This document shows positions 55,561 through 64,000 of a stretch of 64,000 bases of DNA, piece by piece; positions within the stretch are counted from its first letter, which is position 1; the number at the start of each line of letters is the position of its first letter. Under the pieces are notes generated by a model. The model was not told where the DNA came from and searched no databases. It worked only from the letters and a program-made list of their open reading frames with translations. Source of the stretch: Caulobacter sp. 602-2 (GTDB lineage Bacteria > Pseudomonadota > Alphaproteobacteria > Caulobacterales > Caulobacteraceae). The DNA lies in contig NZ_JAAKGT010000016.1 in the NCBI RefSeq assembly GCF_011043625.1, forward strand, positions 1 to 64,000. The letters are read 5' to 3'. The translations under genes and the position numbers were made by a program.

Positions 55561-55690
55561 ATCCTCCCCCTCTGGGGGAGGTGGCCCGGAGGGCCGGAGG
55601 GGGGACGTTTTCAGCCGCCGCTGCGCCTGCCGGCCCAGCAACGACTTCCCCCTCAGTCGGCTTCGCCGACAGCTCCCCCTTCAGGGGGAG
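55561..55690. repeat. Family-A palindromic intergenic repeat, copy 3
   Basis: The left 42 bases repeat those of copy 1 at 3424 almost exactly (ATCCTCCCCCTCTGGGGGAG...GGAGGGCCGGAGG), followed by a centre with cgttttcagc and a reverse arm. This copy lies inside the metX-metW transcription unit, between the two genes. Confidence 0.85.
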
Positions 55691-55707
55691 CATCTTGAAA
55701 AACGTCC

Positions 55708-56865
55708 TCATCGCCCGATCCCCCTCTCGCGCTCCACCGACGCCATGAACCCCGTCAGGGCCGCGTCCATGACCGGCTCGTCCAGCAGGAAGGCGTCGTG
55801 GCCCTTGTCGCTGTCGATCTCGGCGAAGGCCGCCCGGCAGCCGGCGGCGGTCAGGGCGCGGACGATGTGGCGGCTCTCGGCGGTCGGATAAAGCCAGTCG
55901 CTGGTGAAGCTCAGCACACAGAACCGCACGTCGCGCGCGGCCTTGAAGGCGTTGGCCAGCACTCCGCCATGCGGCGCGGCCAGGTCGAAATAGTCCATGG
56001 CCCGGGTGATGTAGAGATAGGAGTTGGCGTCGAACCGGTCGACGAAGGCCGCCCCCTGGTGGCGCAGATAGCTCTCGACCTGGAAGTCGGCGTCGAAGCC
56101 CCAGGACAGGCCGTCGCGCTGCAGTTCGCGCCCGAACTTGCGCTGCAGGGCCGGCTCGGAAACATAGGTGATGTGGGCGGCCATGCGGGCCACGGCCAGG
56201 CCCTTCTCCGGGCGCGCGCCCTGGGCCGCGTAGGCCCCGCCGCGCCACTCCGGATCGGCCATGATCGCCTGGCGACCCACCTCGTGGAAGGCGATGTTCT
56301 GGGCCGAGTGGCGCGAGGTCGAGGCCACGACGACGGCGCTGAACACCCGCTGGGGGTAGTCGACCGCCCACTGCTGCACCTGCATGCCGCCCATCGAGCC
56401 GCCGACCACCGCCAGCAGGGTGTCGACCCCCAGGGCGTCGATCAGCATGGCCTGGGCCCGCACCATGTCGGCGATGGTGATGATCGGGAACGACAGGCCC
56501 CAGGCCTGCCCGGTGGCCGGATTGACCGAGGCCGGCCCCGTCGAGCCCATGCAGCCGCCGATGACGTTGGAGCAGATGATGAAGTGCCGGGCCGGATCGA
56601 TCGGCTTGCCGTGACCGACAAGGCGCGTCCACCAGCCGGGCTTGCCGGTGGCCGGATGGGTCGAGGCCACATACTGGTCGCCGGTCAGCGCGTGGCAGAT
56701 CAGGACGGCGTTGGTCCCGTCCTCGTTCAGCGAGCCGTAGGTCTGGTAGGCCACCTCCAGACCGCTGATCTTCGCGCCGGAATCCAGCACCAGCGGCCGG
56801 TCGGCGGGGAAGCGCCAGACACCGCCGCCGAGCGGCGCGGAAACGTCCAGATCAAGGTCGGCCAT
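55708..56865 (-). CDS. metX: Homoserine O-acetyltransferase MetX
   Basis: Acylates homoserine for methionine synthesis. The 385-residue alpha/beta-hydrolase-fold protein has GGSMGGMQVQQW nucleophile region, AYQTYGSLNEDGTNAVLICHALTGD, VIGGCMGSTGPAS, DFQVESYLRHQG, FDANSYLYIT, SDWLYPTAE and DKGHDAFLLDEP. It is the first gene of the unit metX-metW-EEP. I looked for a SAM-II riboswitch in the 135-base leader and found no convincing match. Confidence 0.96.
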   Translation of the reverse strand: MADLDLDVSAPLGGGVWRFPADRPLVLDSGAKISGLEVAYQTYGSLNEDGTNAVLICHALTGDQYVASTHPATGKPGWWTRLVGHGKPIDPARHFIICSNVIGGCMGSTGPASVNPATGQAWGLSFPIITIADMVRAQAMLIDALGVDTLLAVVGGSMGGMQVQQWAVDYPQRVFSAVVVASTSRHSAQNIAFHEVGRQAIMADPEWRGGAYAAQGARPEKGLAVARMAAHITYVSEPALQRKFGRELQRDGLSWGFDADFQVESYLRHQGAAFVDRFDANSYLYITRAMDYFDLAAPHGGVLANAFKAARDVRFCVLSFTSDWLYPTAESRHIVRALTAAGCRAAFAEIDSDKGHDAFLLDEPVMDAALTGFMASVERERGIGR

Positions 56866-57000
56866 GTCGCCTTGGACCGCCTGTCGACGAAGGTGTCAAC
56901 CATGCGCTTTGCGCCCGGCCCCGCGCCCCTTAAGAGGAGATCGTCGCCACGGCGTTTCTCGCCATTTGCCCAGCTTTAAAACCGCTTTATGGAGTGCGCC

Positions 57001-57513
57001 ATGGACCGTCTGATCCTGATGCGCCACGGCAAGGCCGAGCGGCACGCCGCCCAGGGCGGCGACTTCGAGCGCGCGCTCGCCGAGCGCGGCCGCCAGGACG
57101 TGGCGCTGATCGCCTCGGCGCTGGCCGCCGAAGGCCTTGCGCCCGACCTCGTCCTGGTCTCGGCCGCCCGCCGCACCCGCGAGACCTGGGAGGCCGCCGC
57201 CGGCGCCTTTCCGGGCGCGACCGCGCAGGTGCTGCGCAATCTCTACCACGCCGAGGCCCAGGAGGTGCTGGCCGCCGTGCGCGAGGCCGACGCCCCGGCC
57301 GGCACGGTGATGGTGGTGGGCCACAATCCGGGCCTGCACGACCTGTCGCTGCGCCTGGCCATGGGAGCGCCCGCCGACGCCGGCGAAATGACCAAGCTGC
57401 GCGGCCGCTTCCCCACCGCCACGGCGGCGGTCTTCGACATCGACGCGTCCGGCGCCCCGCGGCTGGCGCGCGTCTTCTACGCATCCGAACACGGCGGGCA
57501 CGGCGGCGAATGA
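57001..57513 (+). CDS. sixA: SixA-type histidine phosphatase
   Basis: A 170-residue histidine phosphatase branch-1 protein: RHG motif (LILMRHGKAE), SAARRTRETWEA, VVGHNPGLHDL. SixA removes phosphate from His-phosphotransfer proteins. The ATG at 57001 is preferred since GGAG lies six bases before it. Its stop overlaps the DUF952 start (ATGA). Start of a tightly packed operon to pyrD and beyond. Confidence 0.92.
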   Translation: MDRLILMRHGKAERHAAQGGDFERALAERGRQDVALIASALAAEGLAPDLVLVSAARRTRETWEAAAGAFPGATAQVLRNLYHAEAQEVLAAVREADAPAGTVMVVGHNPGLHDLSLRLAMGAPADAGEMTKLRGRFPTATAAVFDIDASGAPRLARVFYASEHGGHGGE

Positions 57514-57848
57514 CCCTGGTCTACAAGATCCTTCCGAAGACGCTGTGGGACGAGGCCAAGGCGGCCGGCCGCTTTACCGGCGCCCCCATCGACCACGCCG
57601 ACGGTTACATCCACCTTTCCGGCGCCGACCAGGCCCAGCAGACCGCCGCGCTCTATTTCAAGGGCCAGGAAGACCTGCTGCTGGTCGGCTTCGACGCCGA
57701 CGCGCTCGGCCCCGAGCTGAAGTGGGAGGCCTCGCGCGGCGGGGCCCTGTTCCCGCACCTGTTCCGCAGCCTCGATCCGTCCGAAGCGGTTTCGGAAAAG
57801 CCGCTCTCCCTCGACGCCGACGGCGTTCCCCAACTGGGTCTCGCCTGA
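57510..57848 (+). CDS. DUF952 domain protein
   Basis: A 112-residue DUF952 protein (MTLVYKILPKTLWDEAKAAGRFTG, HADGYIHLSGADQ, LLLVGFDADALGPELKWEASRGGALFPHLFRSL). The family is small and of unknown function, with conserved His residues. Its start overlaps sixA and its stop overlaps pyrD (TGATG), so all three are coupled. Confidence 0.93.
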   Translation: MTLVYKILPKTLWDEAKAAGRFTGAPIDHADGYIHLSGADQAQQTAALYFKGQEDLLLVGFDADALGPELKWEASRGGALFPHLFRSLDPSEAVSEKPLSLDADGVPQLGLA

Positions 57849-58915
57849 TGAGCCTGCACGACATCGCCGCCCGCGCCCTGCACGCGCTGGATCCCGAGGA
57901 CGCCCACGGCTGGGCGATCCGCGGCCTGAAGTGGGGCCTGGGCCCTCGCGACGGCGGCGTCGACGATCCGATCCTGGCCACCAGCGTCGCGGGCCTGCAA
58001 CTGGCCAACTGCGTGGGCCTGGCCGCGGGCTTCGACAAGAACGCCGAGGTTCCCGACGCCATGCTGGCCGCCGGCTTCGGCTTCGTGGAGGCCGGCACGG
58101 TCACGCCGCTGGCCCAGGCCGGCAATCCGCGCCCACGTCTGTTCCGCCTGACCGACGACCAGGCGGTGATCAACCGCATGGGCTTCAACAACGAGGGGCT
58201 GGAGCCCTTCGCCGCGCGCCTGGCCGCTCGCAAGCACGCCCACGCCGACCGCCTGGGCGTGTTCGGCGCCAATATCGGGGCCAACAAGGACGCCGAAGAC
58301 CGCATCGGCGACTACGTCACGGGCCTGACCCGCCTGTGGGGCCTGTCGGACTACTTCACGGTCAACATCTCCTCGCCCAACACGCCGGGCCTGCGCGCCC
58401 TGCAGACCAAGGCGGCGCTGGAGGAACTGCTGGGTCGCCTGGCGCAGGCCCGCGCGGAGCTGAAAAAGGGCGGCGCCGACTATCCGATCTTCCTCAAGGT
58501 CGCCCCCGACCTGGAAGAGGGCGAGGTCGAGGCCATCGTCGAGACCGTGCTGGCCTGCGGCCTGAACGGCATCATCGTCTCCAACACCACCATCGCCCGC
58601 CCCGACACCCTGAAGTCGGTGCAGAAGGCCGAGGGCGGCGGCCTGTCGGGCGCACCGCTGCTGGTCGCCTCGACCCGCGTGCTGGCCGAGTTCCACGCCG
58701 CCGCCAAGGGCCGCGTGGCGCTGATCGGGGCCGGCGGGGTGGCCAGCGGCGCCGACGCCCTGGCCAAGATCAAGGCCGGCGCCTGCGCGGTGCAGCTCTA
58801 TTCGGCCCTGGTCTATGGCGGCCCGGGCCTGGTGGTCCGCATCAAGAAGGAGCTGGCCGCCCGCCTGCGCGCCGAGGGCTTCGCCAGCGTTTCGGACGCG
58901 ATCGGGACCGCATGA
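57848..58915 (+). CDS. pyrD: Dihydroorotate dehydrogenase, class 2
   Basis: Membrane-linked quinone-dependent DHODH of pyrimidine synthesis. The 355-residue product has GFDKNAEVPDAM, GFVEAGTVTPLAQAGNPRPRLFRL, GFNNEGLE, VNISSPNTPGLRALQ (catalytic Ser), IVSNTTIARP and LIGAGGVASGADA. Starts on the TGATG of the DUF952 stop and ends with ATGA into the membrane protein gene. Confidence 0.97.
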   Translation: MSLHDIAARALHALDPEDAHGWAIRGLKWGLGPRDGGVDDPILATSVAGLQLANCVGLAAGFDKNAEVPDAMLAAGFGFVEAGTVTPLAQAGNPRPRLFRLTDDQAVINRMGFNNEGLEPFAARLAARKHAHADRLGVFGANIGANKDAEDRIGDYVTGLTRLWGLSDYFTVNISSPNTPGLRALQTKAALEELLGRLAQARAELKKGGADYPIFLKVAPDLEEGEVEAIVETVLACGLNGIIVSNTTIARPDTLKSVQKAEGGGLSGAPLLVASTRVLAEFHAAAKGRVALIGAGGVASGADALAKIKAGACAVQLYSALVYGGPGLVVRIKKELAARLRAEGFASVSDAIGTA

Positions 58916-59646
58916 ACCCTGACCAGAGCCTGGCCTGGCTGCGACGCTTCGGACCGCTGGCGGTCCTGGCGCTGCTGCTCGTGGCGGCTCTGGCCTCGGG
59001 CCTGACCGGCAAGCTGTCGCTCGAGACCCTGCAGGCCCAGGGCGAGGCCCTGCAGGCCTTCGCCCACCATCATCCGCTGCAGTGCGCGGTGCTGTTCGTG
59101 CTGCTGTATGTGCTGGTGGTGTCGATCTCGCTGCCCGGAGCGCTGATCCTGTCGCTGAGCTCGGGCTTCCTGTTCGGGCCGTGGGGCGGGTTCCTGGCCC
59201 TGACCGGCGTGACCGGCGGCTCGACCGTGGTCTACGCGGCCTGCCGCACGGCCTTCGGCGACTTCCTGCGCCGCCGGCCCGGCGCGCTGCTGACTCGCAT
59301 CGAGGAGGGGTTCAAGGCCGACGCCTTCTCCTACCTTCTGACCCTGCGGCTGATCCCGGCCTTCCCGCTGCTGCTGGTCAACGTGGCCTCGGGCCTGATG
59401 AAGATCCCGCTGCGCACCTACCTGCTGGCCTCGGTGCTGGGCATGGCGCCCAGCTCGTTCGTCTATGCCGGGATCGGTTCGGGCCTGGGCCATCTGTTCG
59501 CCGAGGGCGATCCGGTGACCATCGCCACCCTGGCCTCGCCGCGCATCTACCTGCCGATCATCGGCCTGGGCGTCCTGGCCCTGTTGCCCCCGCTTTGGAA
59601 GGCCGCGCGCAGGCGCCGCGTTGCCCCCGCCGCCGACGTGAAGTAA
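58912..59646 (+). CDS. TVP38/TMEM64 (DedA-like) membrane protein
   Basis: A 244-residue SNARE-associated/DedA superfamily membrane protein: VVSISLPGALILSLSSGFLFGPWGGFLALTG, FSYLLTLRLIPAFPLLLVNVASGLMKIPLRTYLLASVLGMAPSSFVYAGIGSGLG. About five or six transmembrane helices. Members of this group act as lipid scramblases or transporters. ATG overlaps the pyrD stop (ATGA). Confidence 0.94.
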   Translation: MNPDQSLAWLRRFGPLAVLALLLVAALASGLTGKLSLETLQAQGEALQAFAHHHPLQCAVLFVLLYVLVVSISLPGALILSLSSGFLFGPWGGFLALTGVTGGSTVVYAACRTAFGDFLRRRPGALLTRIEEGFKADAFSYLLTLRLIPAFPLLLVNVASGLMKIPLRTYLLASVLGMAPSSFVYAGIGSGLGHLFAEGDPVTIATLASPRIYLPIIGLGVLALLPPLWKAARRRRVAPAADVK

Positions 59647-59655
59647 CCCAGACGA

Positions 59656-61155
59656 ATGGCCGAACCGGTCACGCCGCCCGCCGCTCCCGACAAGCCGCCC
59701 GGAAGACGCCTTCCGTGGCCCGGCGGCCTCTCGGCGCGCCTGCTGCTGCTGACCGCACTGTTCGTGTTCCTGGCCGGCGCCTTCATCCTGCCGCCGGCCC
59801 TGGCCGACCTCGAAAAGCAATGGCTGCTCGACCGGGTGCGGGCCGCCGAACTGGCTTCGACCATCGCCGACGCCGACCCCGAGCGCCGGGTCACCGACCA
59901 GGTCTCCCAGCGCCTGCTCGACCAGGCCGGCGTCGTGATCGTGGCCCTGCAGGTCGACGGCGCCCGACGCCTGGTGCTGCCCACCGAGCCGCGCGCCATC
60001 GAACAGCCCTACCTCGTCGACCTGCGCGGCCAGAACCCCGGCTCGTGGCTGGCCGCCCCGTTCTTCACCCTGAAGAGCAAGCCCGGCAGCCTGGTGCGGG
60101 TGATGGCCGAGCCGCGCTTCCGCCAGGAAGCCGAGTTCGTCGAGATCGTGCTGCCCGACGCCCCGCTGAAGGCCCACCTGATCTCCAACTTCTGGCGGCT
60201 GGCGGGCGTGACCCTGTTCGCCGCCGGCCTGGCCGGGGGTCTGATCTACCTGTCGCTGAACTTCCTGCTGGTGCGGCCCATGCAGCGCATCACCAAGGCC
60301 ATGGAGCGCTTCCGCGCCGATCCCGAGGATCCCGAGGCCCGGGTGGTGGTGTCGCGCCGCCGCGACGAAATCGGCCGCGCCGAGGCCGAGCTCGACGCCA
60401 TGCAGACCGACCTGCGCACCGCCCTGCAGGCCAAGGCCCGCCTGGCCGCGCTGGGCGAGGCGGTGGCCAAGATCAATCACGACCTGCGCAACATGCTGAC
60501 CAGCGCCCAGATGGCTTCGGACCGCCTGGCCGCGCTGGGCGACCCCAAGGTGGCCCAGGCCCTGCCCCGTCTCGAACGGGCGCTGGACCGCGCCATCACC
60601 CTGGCCAGCGACGTCATGGCCTATGGCAAGTCCAAGGAGCCGGCGCCGGTGGTCCGCACCGTCGGCCTGCGCGCGGCGCTGGAGATGGCGGCCGAGGACT
60701 CCGGCCTGACCCCGCAGGGCGTGGCCCTGGAGACGGTGATCGACCCGCGCGAGCAGATCCAGGCCGATCCCGACCAGCTGCACCGCATCCTCACCAACCT
60801 GCTGCGCAACGCCCGCGAGGCCATCGAGGGCGCGCCCGACCGCAGCGGCAAGGGCCGGGTGTTCGTGGAACTGCGCCGCGCCGACGGCATGAGCCATTTG
60901 CGGCTTTCGGACGACGGCCCCGGCGTGCCGGCGCGGGCGCGGGCCAACCTCTTCCAGCCGTTCGTGGGCTCGGTGCGTCGCGGCGGCACGGGCCTTGGCC
61001 TGGCCATCGCCCGCGAACTGGCCCAGGGCCACGGCGGGGATCTTGCGCTGGTGGAGACCGGCCCCGGCGGCTCGGTGTTCGACCTGACCCTGGCGGGCGC
61101 TCCCGAACCCGCGCCGGCGCCCGAAGAGAACGAGCCGGCCAAGTCGAAGCCTTAG
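59656..61155 (+). CDS. Sensor histidine kinase
   Basis: A 499-residue membrane histidine kinase: TM1 (LLLLTALFVFLAGAFILPPAL, about 29-50), a periplasmic region of about 125 residues, TM2 (LAGVTLFAAGLAGGLIYLSL, about 182-201), HAMP (MQRITKAMERFRADP), phosphoacceptor His275 in INHDLRNML, N box NLLRNAREAIEG, G1 DDGPGVP and G2 GGTGLGLAIA. No response regulator gene is adjacent, so it is an orphan kinase. Starts nine bases after the DedA gene. Confidence 0.94.
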   Translation: MAEPVTPPAAPDKPPGRRLPWPGGLSARLLLLTALFVFLAGAFILPPALADLEKQWLLDRVRAAELASTIADADPERRVTDQVSQRLLDQAGVVIVALQVDGARRLVLPTEPRAIEQPYLVDLRGQNPGSWLAAPFFTLKSKPGSLVRVMAEPRFRQEAEFVEIVLPDAPLKAHLISNFWRLAGVTLFAAGLAGGLIYLSLNFLLVRPMQRITKAMERFRADPEDPEARVVVSRRRDEIGRAEAELDAMQTDLRTALQAKARLAALGEAVAKINHDLRNMLTSAQMASDRLAALGDPKVAQALPRLERALDRAITLASDVMAYGKSKEPAPVVRTVGLRAALEMAAEDSGLTPQGVALETVIDPREQIQADPDQLHRILTNLLRNAREAIEGAPDRSGKGRVFVELRRADGMSHLRLSDDGPGVPARARANLFQPFVGSVRRGGTGLGLAIARELAQGHGGDLALVETGPGGSVFDLTLAGAPEPAPAPEENEPAKSKP

Positions 61156-61190
61156 CCGGGCTCTCTGTCGCCCCTATCCGCCCGTCATTC

Positions 61191-61315
61191 CCGCCCTTGT
61201 GGCGGGAAGCCCTGGTTCCGCTCGCACGTGAAGCGCCGACGACGCGCTCGACGCGTCGCCCCATCCGCCCTGCGGCTGACAGAGGGTTTCCCGCCACAAG
61301 GGCGGGAATGACGGG
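61191..61315. repeat. Family-D MITE-like element, copy 2
   Basis: A 125-bp element with perfect 26-bp terminal inverted repeats beginning CCCGTCATTCCCGCCCTTGT and the same central sequence as copy 1 at 25381-25516 with scattered substitutions. It lies between the histidine kinase gene and a small minus-strand gene. Confidence 0.9.
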
Positions 61316-61327
61316 AGGTCTAAAGCC

Positions 61328-61522
61328 TCAGACCACGTACTGCTTGGGCAGGGGCGCGCCCTGCTCGGCCGGCGCCAGCGGCGCGCGCAGTTCGACGGGC
61401 TCGCTGGTCAGCGTGTCGGGCGCGGGCGGCGGGGCCAGGATCCCGGTCGCCAGAACGCCGGCGACCACAAGGCTGCAACTTCCCAGGCCAAGGCCCAGGG
61501 CTATGGTCTTCTTCAAGGTCAT
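61328..61522 (-). CDS. Small single-pass membrane protein
   Basis: A 64-residue protein with one hydrophobic helix (TIALGLGLGSCSLVVAGVLATGIL) and a Pro-rich acidic tail (PPPAPDTLTSEPVELRAPLAPAEQ). The ATG at 61522 starts the charged cap of the helix; a GTG at 61564 would add 14 residues. No ribosome binding site is clear, so the gene is likely but not certain. It follows the family-D repeat and is divergent from polA. Confidence 0.5.
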   Translation of the reverse strand: MTLKKTIALGLGLGSCSLVVAGVLATGILAPPPAPDTLTSEPVELRAPLAPAEQGAPLPKQYVV

Positions 61523-61825
61523 GTTCAAAAAAGTATCCGCGTCGGGGAGGGCGCTTTTACTCACCAGGAACCAAGCCTCTGATGGGCCCTGAGGTTCCCA
61601 GGGCTCGCCAGAAGGATTGCGTCCGTCTCACGAGCGGACGTGCTTTTGCCTGTAAACCATCCACAGGTCCAGCATGGGGCGCCTTAAGGGCGATCTCGCC
61701 TCATTTGGGCGAACAGCGGTTGCAAAGCGGCGCCGTGGAGCGCGCCGCCGCCGCGCGTCAGCAACCGTCTATAGCGTGCTTGGCGAGGGTTCCGGCGCAA
61801 GCCCGATCCCCTTATGTTCGCCGCC

Positions 61826-64000
61826 ATGACCGACGCCGCCGCGCCCGAATCCGCCCAGACCCGTCCGCTGACCCAGGACGGCCCCGCCCTGCGCCTGTTC
61901 CTGGTGGACGGCTCGGCCTATCTGTTCCGCGCCTATCACGCCCTGCCGCCCCTGACCCGCAAGAGCGACGGCCTGCCGGTCGGCGCGGTGCAGGGCTTCT
62001 GCAACATGCTGTGGAAGCTGATGCGCGACATGCAGGGCGACGCGCCCACGCACCTGGCGGTGATCTGGGACCACTCGGAAAAGACGTTCCGCAACAAGCT
62101 GTACGACCAGTACAAGGCCCACCGCCCGCCGCCGCCGGAAGACCTGATCCCGCAGTTCCCGCTGGTGCGCGACGCCACCCGGGCCTTCGGCGTGCCGGCC
62201 ATCGAGCTGCCCGGCTACGAGGCCGACGACCTGATCGCCGCCTATGCCTGCGCCGCCCGCGACGCCGGCGGCGAGGCCGTCATCGTCTCGTCCGACAAGG
62301 ACCTGATGCAGCTGGTGGGCGACAGCGTCTCGATGTTCGATCCCATGAAGGGCGTGCGCATCGGCCGGGCCGAGGTGTTCGAGAAGTTCGGCGTCTATCC
62401 CGAGCAGGTGGTCGATGTGCAGTCGCTGTGCGGCGACAGCGTCGACAACGTGCCCGGCGCCCCCGGCATCGGCATCAAGACCGCCGCCCAGCTAATCACC
62501 GAGTACGGCGACCTCGACACGCTGCTGGCCCGCGCCGGCGAGATCAAGCAGCCCAAGCGCCGCGAGACCCTGATCAACTTCGCCGACCAGATCCGCCTGT
62601 CCAAGGCCCTGGTCACGCTGGACTGCGACACCCCCCTGCCCGAGCCGCTGGACGACCTGGTGGTGCGCGAGCCCGACAAGGCCGTGCTGGCGGCCTTCCT
62701 CGACGAGATGGAGTTCCGCACGCTGGCTCGGCGCGTGGGCGACGGCAACGCCGCGGCCGCGCCGCGCACGCTGGACGCCCGCCCGTCGGACAAGGCCGTC
62801 ACCGCGCCGGTGACCAGCGTCTCCTACGTCTCGGCCGCCGCCCGCGCCGCCGCCAATCCGGTGGCCGAGCCCGTCGCCATCGACACCGCGTCCTACGTCT
62901 GCGTGCGCGACCTGGCCACGCTGCAGGTCTGGATCGACAAGGCCCGCGCCAAGGGCGTGGTCGCCTTCGACACCGAGACCGACGCCCTGTCGTCGGCCAA
63001 TGCGGGTCTGTGCGGCGTGTCGCTGGCCATCGCGCCGGGCGAGGCCTGCTACATCCCCGTCGGCCACGAGGAGAAGGCGCAAGACGGGGGCCTGGCCTTC
63101 GAGGCCCCGGCCAAGCTGGAGCAGATCTCCGAGGAAGAGGCCATCGCCGCGCTGAAGCCGCTGCTGGAAGACCCGTCGGTGCTGAAGGTCGCCCAGAACG
63201 CCAAGTACGACGTCGCCGTGATGGCCCGCCGGGGCGTCAAGGTCGGCCCGATCGAAGACACCATGCTGATCAGCTACGTGCTGGAAGCGGGCCTGCACGG
63301 CCACGGCATGGACGAACTGTCGGAGCTGTGGCTGGGCCATAAGCCCATCCCGTTCAAGGAAGTGGCCGGCACGGGCAAGAGCCAGATCAGCTTCAAGCAC
63401 GTGGCCCTGGACAAGGCCACGGCCTACGCCGCCGAAGACGCCGACGTCACCCTGCGACTCTACAACGTGCTGCGCCCGCGCCTGGCGGCCGAGGGCCTGC
63501 TGACCGTCTACGAGACCCTCGAGCGCCCGCTGCCGACCGTGCTGGCGACGATGGAGAACGACGGCGTCCGCGTCGATCCCGAGACCCTGCGCCGGCTGTC
63601 GAACGAGTTCTCGCTGCGCATGGCCGAGTTCGAGGAGCAGGCGCAGAAGCTGGCCGGCCGCCCGTTCAACCTGGGCAGCCCCAAACAGATCGGCGACGTG
63701 CTGTTCGGCGAGCTGAACATGAAGGGCGGCAAGAAGACCGCCACCGGCCAGTGGTCGACCGACAGCGACGTGCTGGAAAGCCTGGCGGGCGAACACGAGC
63801 TGCCGCGCGTGCTGCTCGACTGGCGTCAGCTTTCCAAGCTGAAAGGCACCTATACCGAGAACCTGATCGCCGCGATCAGCGAGCGCACGGGCCGGGTGCA
63901 CACCTCCTACGCCCTGGCCGCCACGACGACGGGCCGCCTGTCGTCGTCGGATCCCAACCTGCAGAACATCCCGGTGCGCACCGAGGAAGGCCGCAAGATC
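61826..64000 (+). CDS. polA: DNA polymerase I, truncated at right edge
   Basis: 5' part of polA, reaching the window edge without a stop. It contains the 5'-3' exonuclease domain (LFLVDGSAYLFRAYHALPPL, GYEADDLIAAYA, SSDKDLMQLV, CGDSVDNVPGAPGIGIKTA), an apparently intact 3'-5' proofreading domain (VVAFDTETDALSSA; Asp and Glu of the DTET motif present), and the beginning of the polymerase domain (TYTENLIAAI, TTTGRLSSSDPNLQNIPVRTEEGRKI). ATG 61826 or the in-frame ATG 61814 four codons earlier could be the start. The roughly 240 bases before it hold the promoter and no gene. Confidence 0.97.
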   Translation, partial: MTDAAAPESAQTRPLTQDGPALRLFLVDGSAYLFRAYHALPPLTRKSDGLPVGAVQGFCNMLWKLMRDMQGDAPTHLAVIWDHSEKTFRNKLYDQYKAHRPPPPEDLIPQFPLVRDATRAFGVPAIELPGYEADDLIAAYACAARDAGGEAVIVSSDKDLMQLVGDSVSMFDPMKGVRIGRAEVFEKFGVYPEQVVDVQSLCGDSVDNVPGAPGIGIKTAAQLITEYGDLDTLLARAGEIKQPKRRETLINFADQIRLSKALVTLDCDTPLPEPLDDLVVREPDKAVLAAFLDEMEFRTLARRVGDGNAAAAPRTLDARPSDKAVTAPVTSVSYVSAAARAAANPVAEPVAIDTASYVCVRDLATLQVWIDKARAKGVVAFDTETDALSSANAGLCGVSLAIAPGEACYIPVGHEEKAQDGGLAFEAPAKLEQISEEEAIAALKPLLEDPSVLKVAQNAKYDVAVMARRGVKVGPIEDTMLISYVLEAGLHGHGMDELSELWLGHKPIPFKEVAGTGKSQISFKHVALDKATAYAAEDADVTLRLYNVLRPRLAAEGLLTVYETLERPLPTVLATMENDGVRVDPETLRRLSNEFSLRMAEFEEQAQKLAGRPFNLGSPKQIGDVLFGELNMKGGKKTATGQWSTDSDVLESLAGEHELPRVLLDWRQLSKLKGTYTENLIAAISERTGRVHTSYALAATTTGRLSSSDPNLQNIPVRTEEGRKI

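Noticed and set aside
56866..57000. Possible SAM-II riboswitch upstream of metX
   Set aside because: The reverse-strand leader was read for the conserved SAM-II pseudoknot pattern; the expected blocks are not there, so no riboswitch is called.
58813..61032. 739-aa minus-strand reading frame opposite the histidine kinase and DedA genes
   Set aside because: Antisense shadow rich in Gly/Gln/Arg/His; kinase boxes on the plus strand are convincing.

Overview
The window is a high-GC (mostly GC-ending codons) stretch of an alphaproteobacterial chromosome. Gene content and order point to Caulobacter or a very close relative: obg/cgtA-proB, proA-nadD, rsfS-rlmH-envC-ctpA-yibQ-rppH, a split F1 operon (atpH-A-G-D-x-C) whose AtpD carries an Ala/Lys/Pro-rich N-terminal extension, a CtrA-like promoter box in front of a chemoreceptor, a large TonB-dependent receptor, and metX-metW. 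No rRNA, tRNA, CRISPR array, phage or transposase gene was seen. The last gene (polA) runs off the right edge. The first gene is complete but close to the left edge.

Layout. 1-8.1 kb: an unknown protein, then obg-proB (GTGA overlap), two exported alpha/beta hydrolases flanking a small XRE regulator/membrane-protein pair with a dense TGACA operator cluster, then proA-nadD. 8.1-17.7 kb: two envelope proteins facing the rsfS-rlmH-envC-ctpA-yibQ-rppH block, followed by two alpha/beta hydrolases, the first with a histone-H1-like tail. 17.9-25.1 kb: minus-strand block with a secreted Ala/Pro-rich protein, the F1-ATPase operon with a small Cys-rich gene between atpD and atpC, a half-hotdog protein and a small periplasmic protein. 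25.5-30.3 kb: a membrane protein, a LemA plus three TPM-protein operon, and a thiolase with a PsrA-like operator. 30.4-39.5 kb: sulfatase, chemoreceptor ending in a CheR/CheB-type WxxF tail, a possible beta-pore-forming protein, lipoamide dehydrogenase and an S10 carboxypeptidase. 39.7-46.9 kb: TonB receptor, SDR, AraC regulator, thioredoxin-like protein, PPK2, rsmE and a Sel1-like protein. 47.1-54.1 kb: gshA, cupin, gloB, methyltransferase, an orphan PII protein, a PLD-family enzyme and an unusual lipoprotein hydrolase. 54.1-64 kb: EEP hydrolase-metW-metX, sixA-DUF952-pyrD-DedA/TVP38-histidine kinase, a small membrane protein and polA.

Most genes are ordinary housekeeping or envelope functions. 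The least explained material is (i) at least six different families of palindromic, MITE-like intergenic repeats, several with perfect terminal inverted repeats and two families in multiple copies; (ii) the small Cys-pair protein translationally coupled inside the ATP synthase operon; (iii) the alpha/beta hydrolase with a 180-residue lysine/alanine/proline tail; (iv) the leukocidin-like protein without a signal peptide; and (v) several clear but unassigned operator sites. Products are inferred from motifs read directly in the translations. No database search was run.
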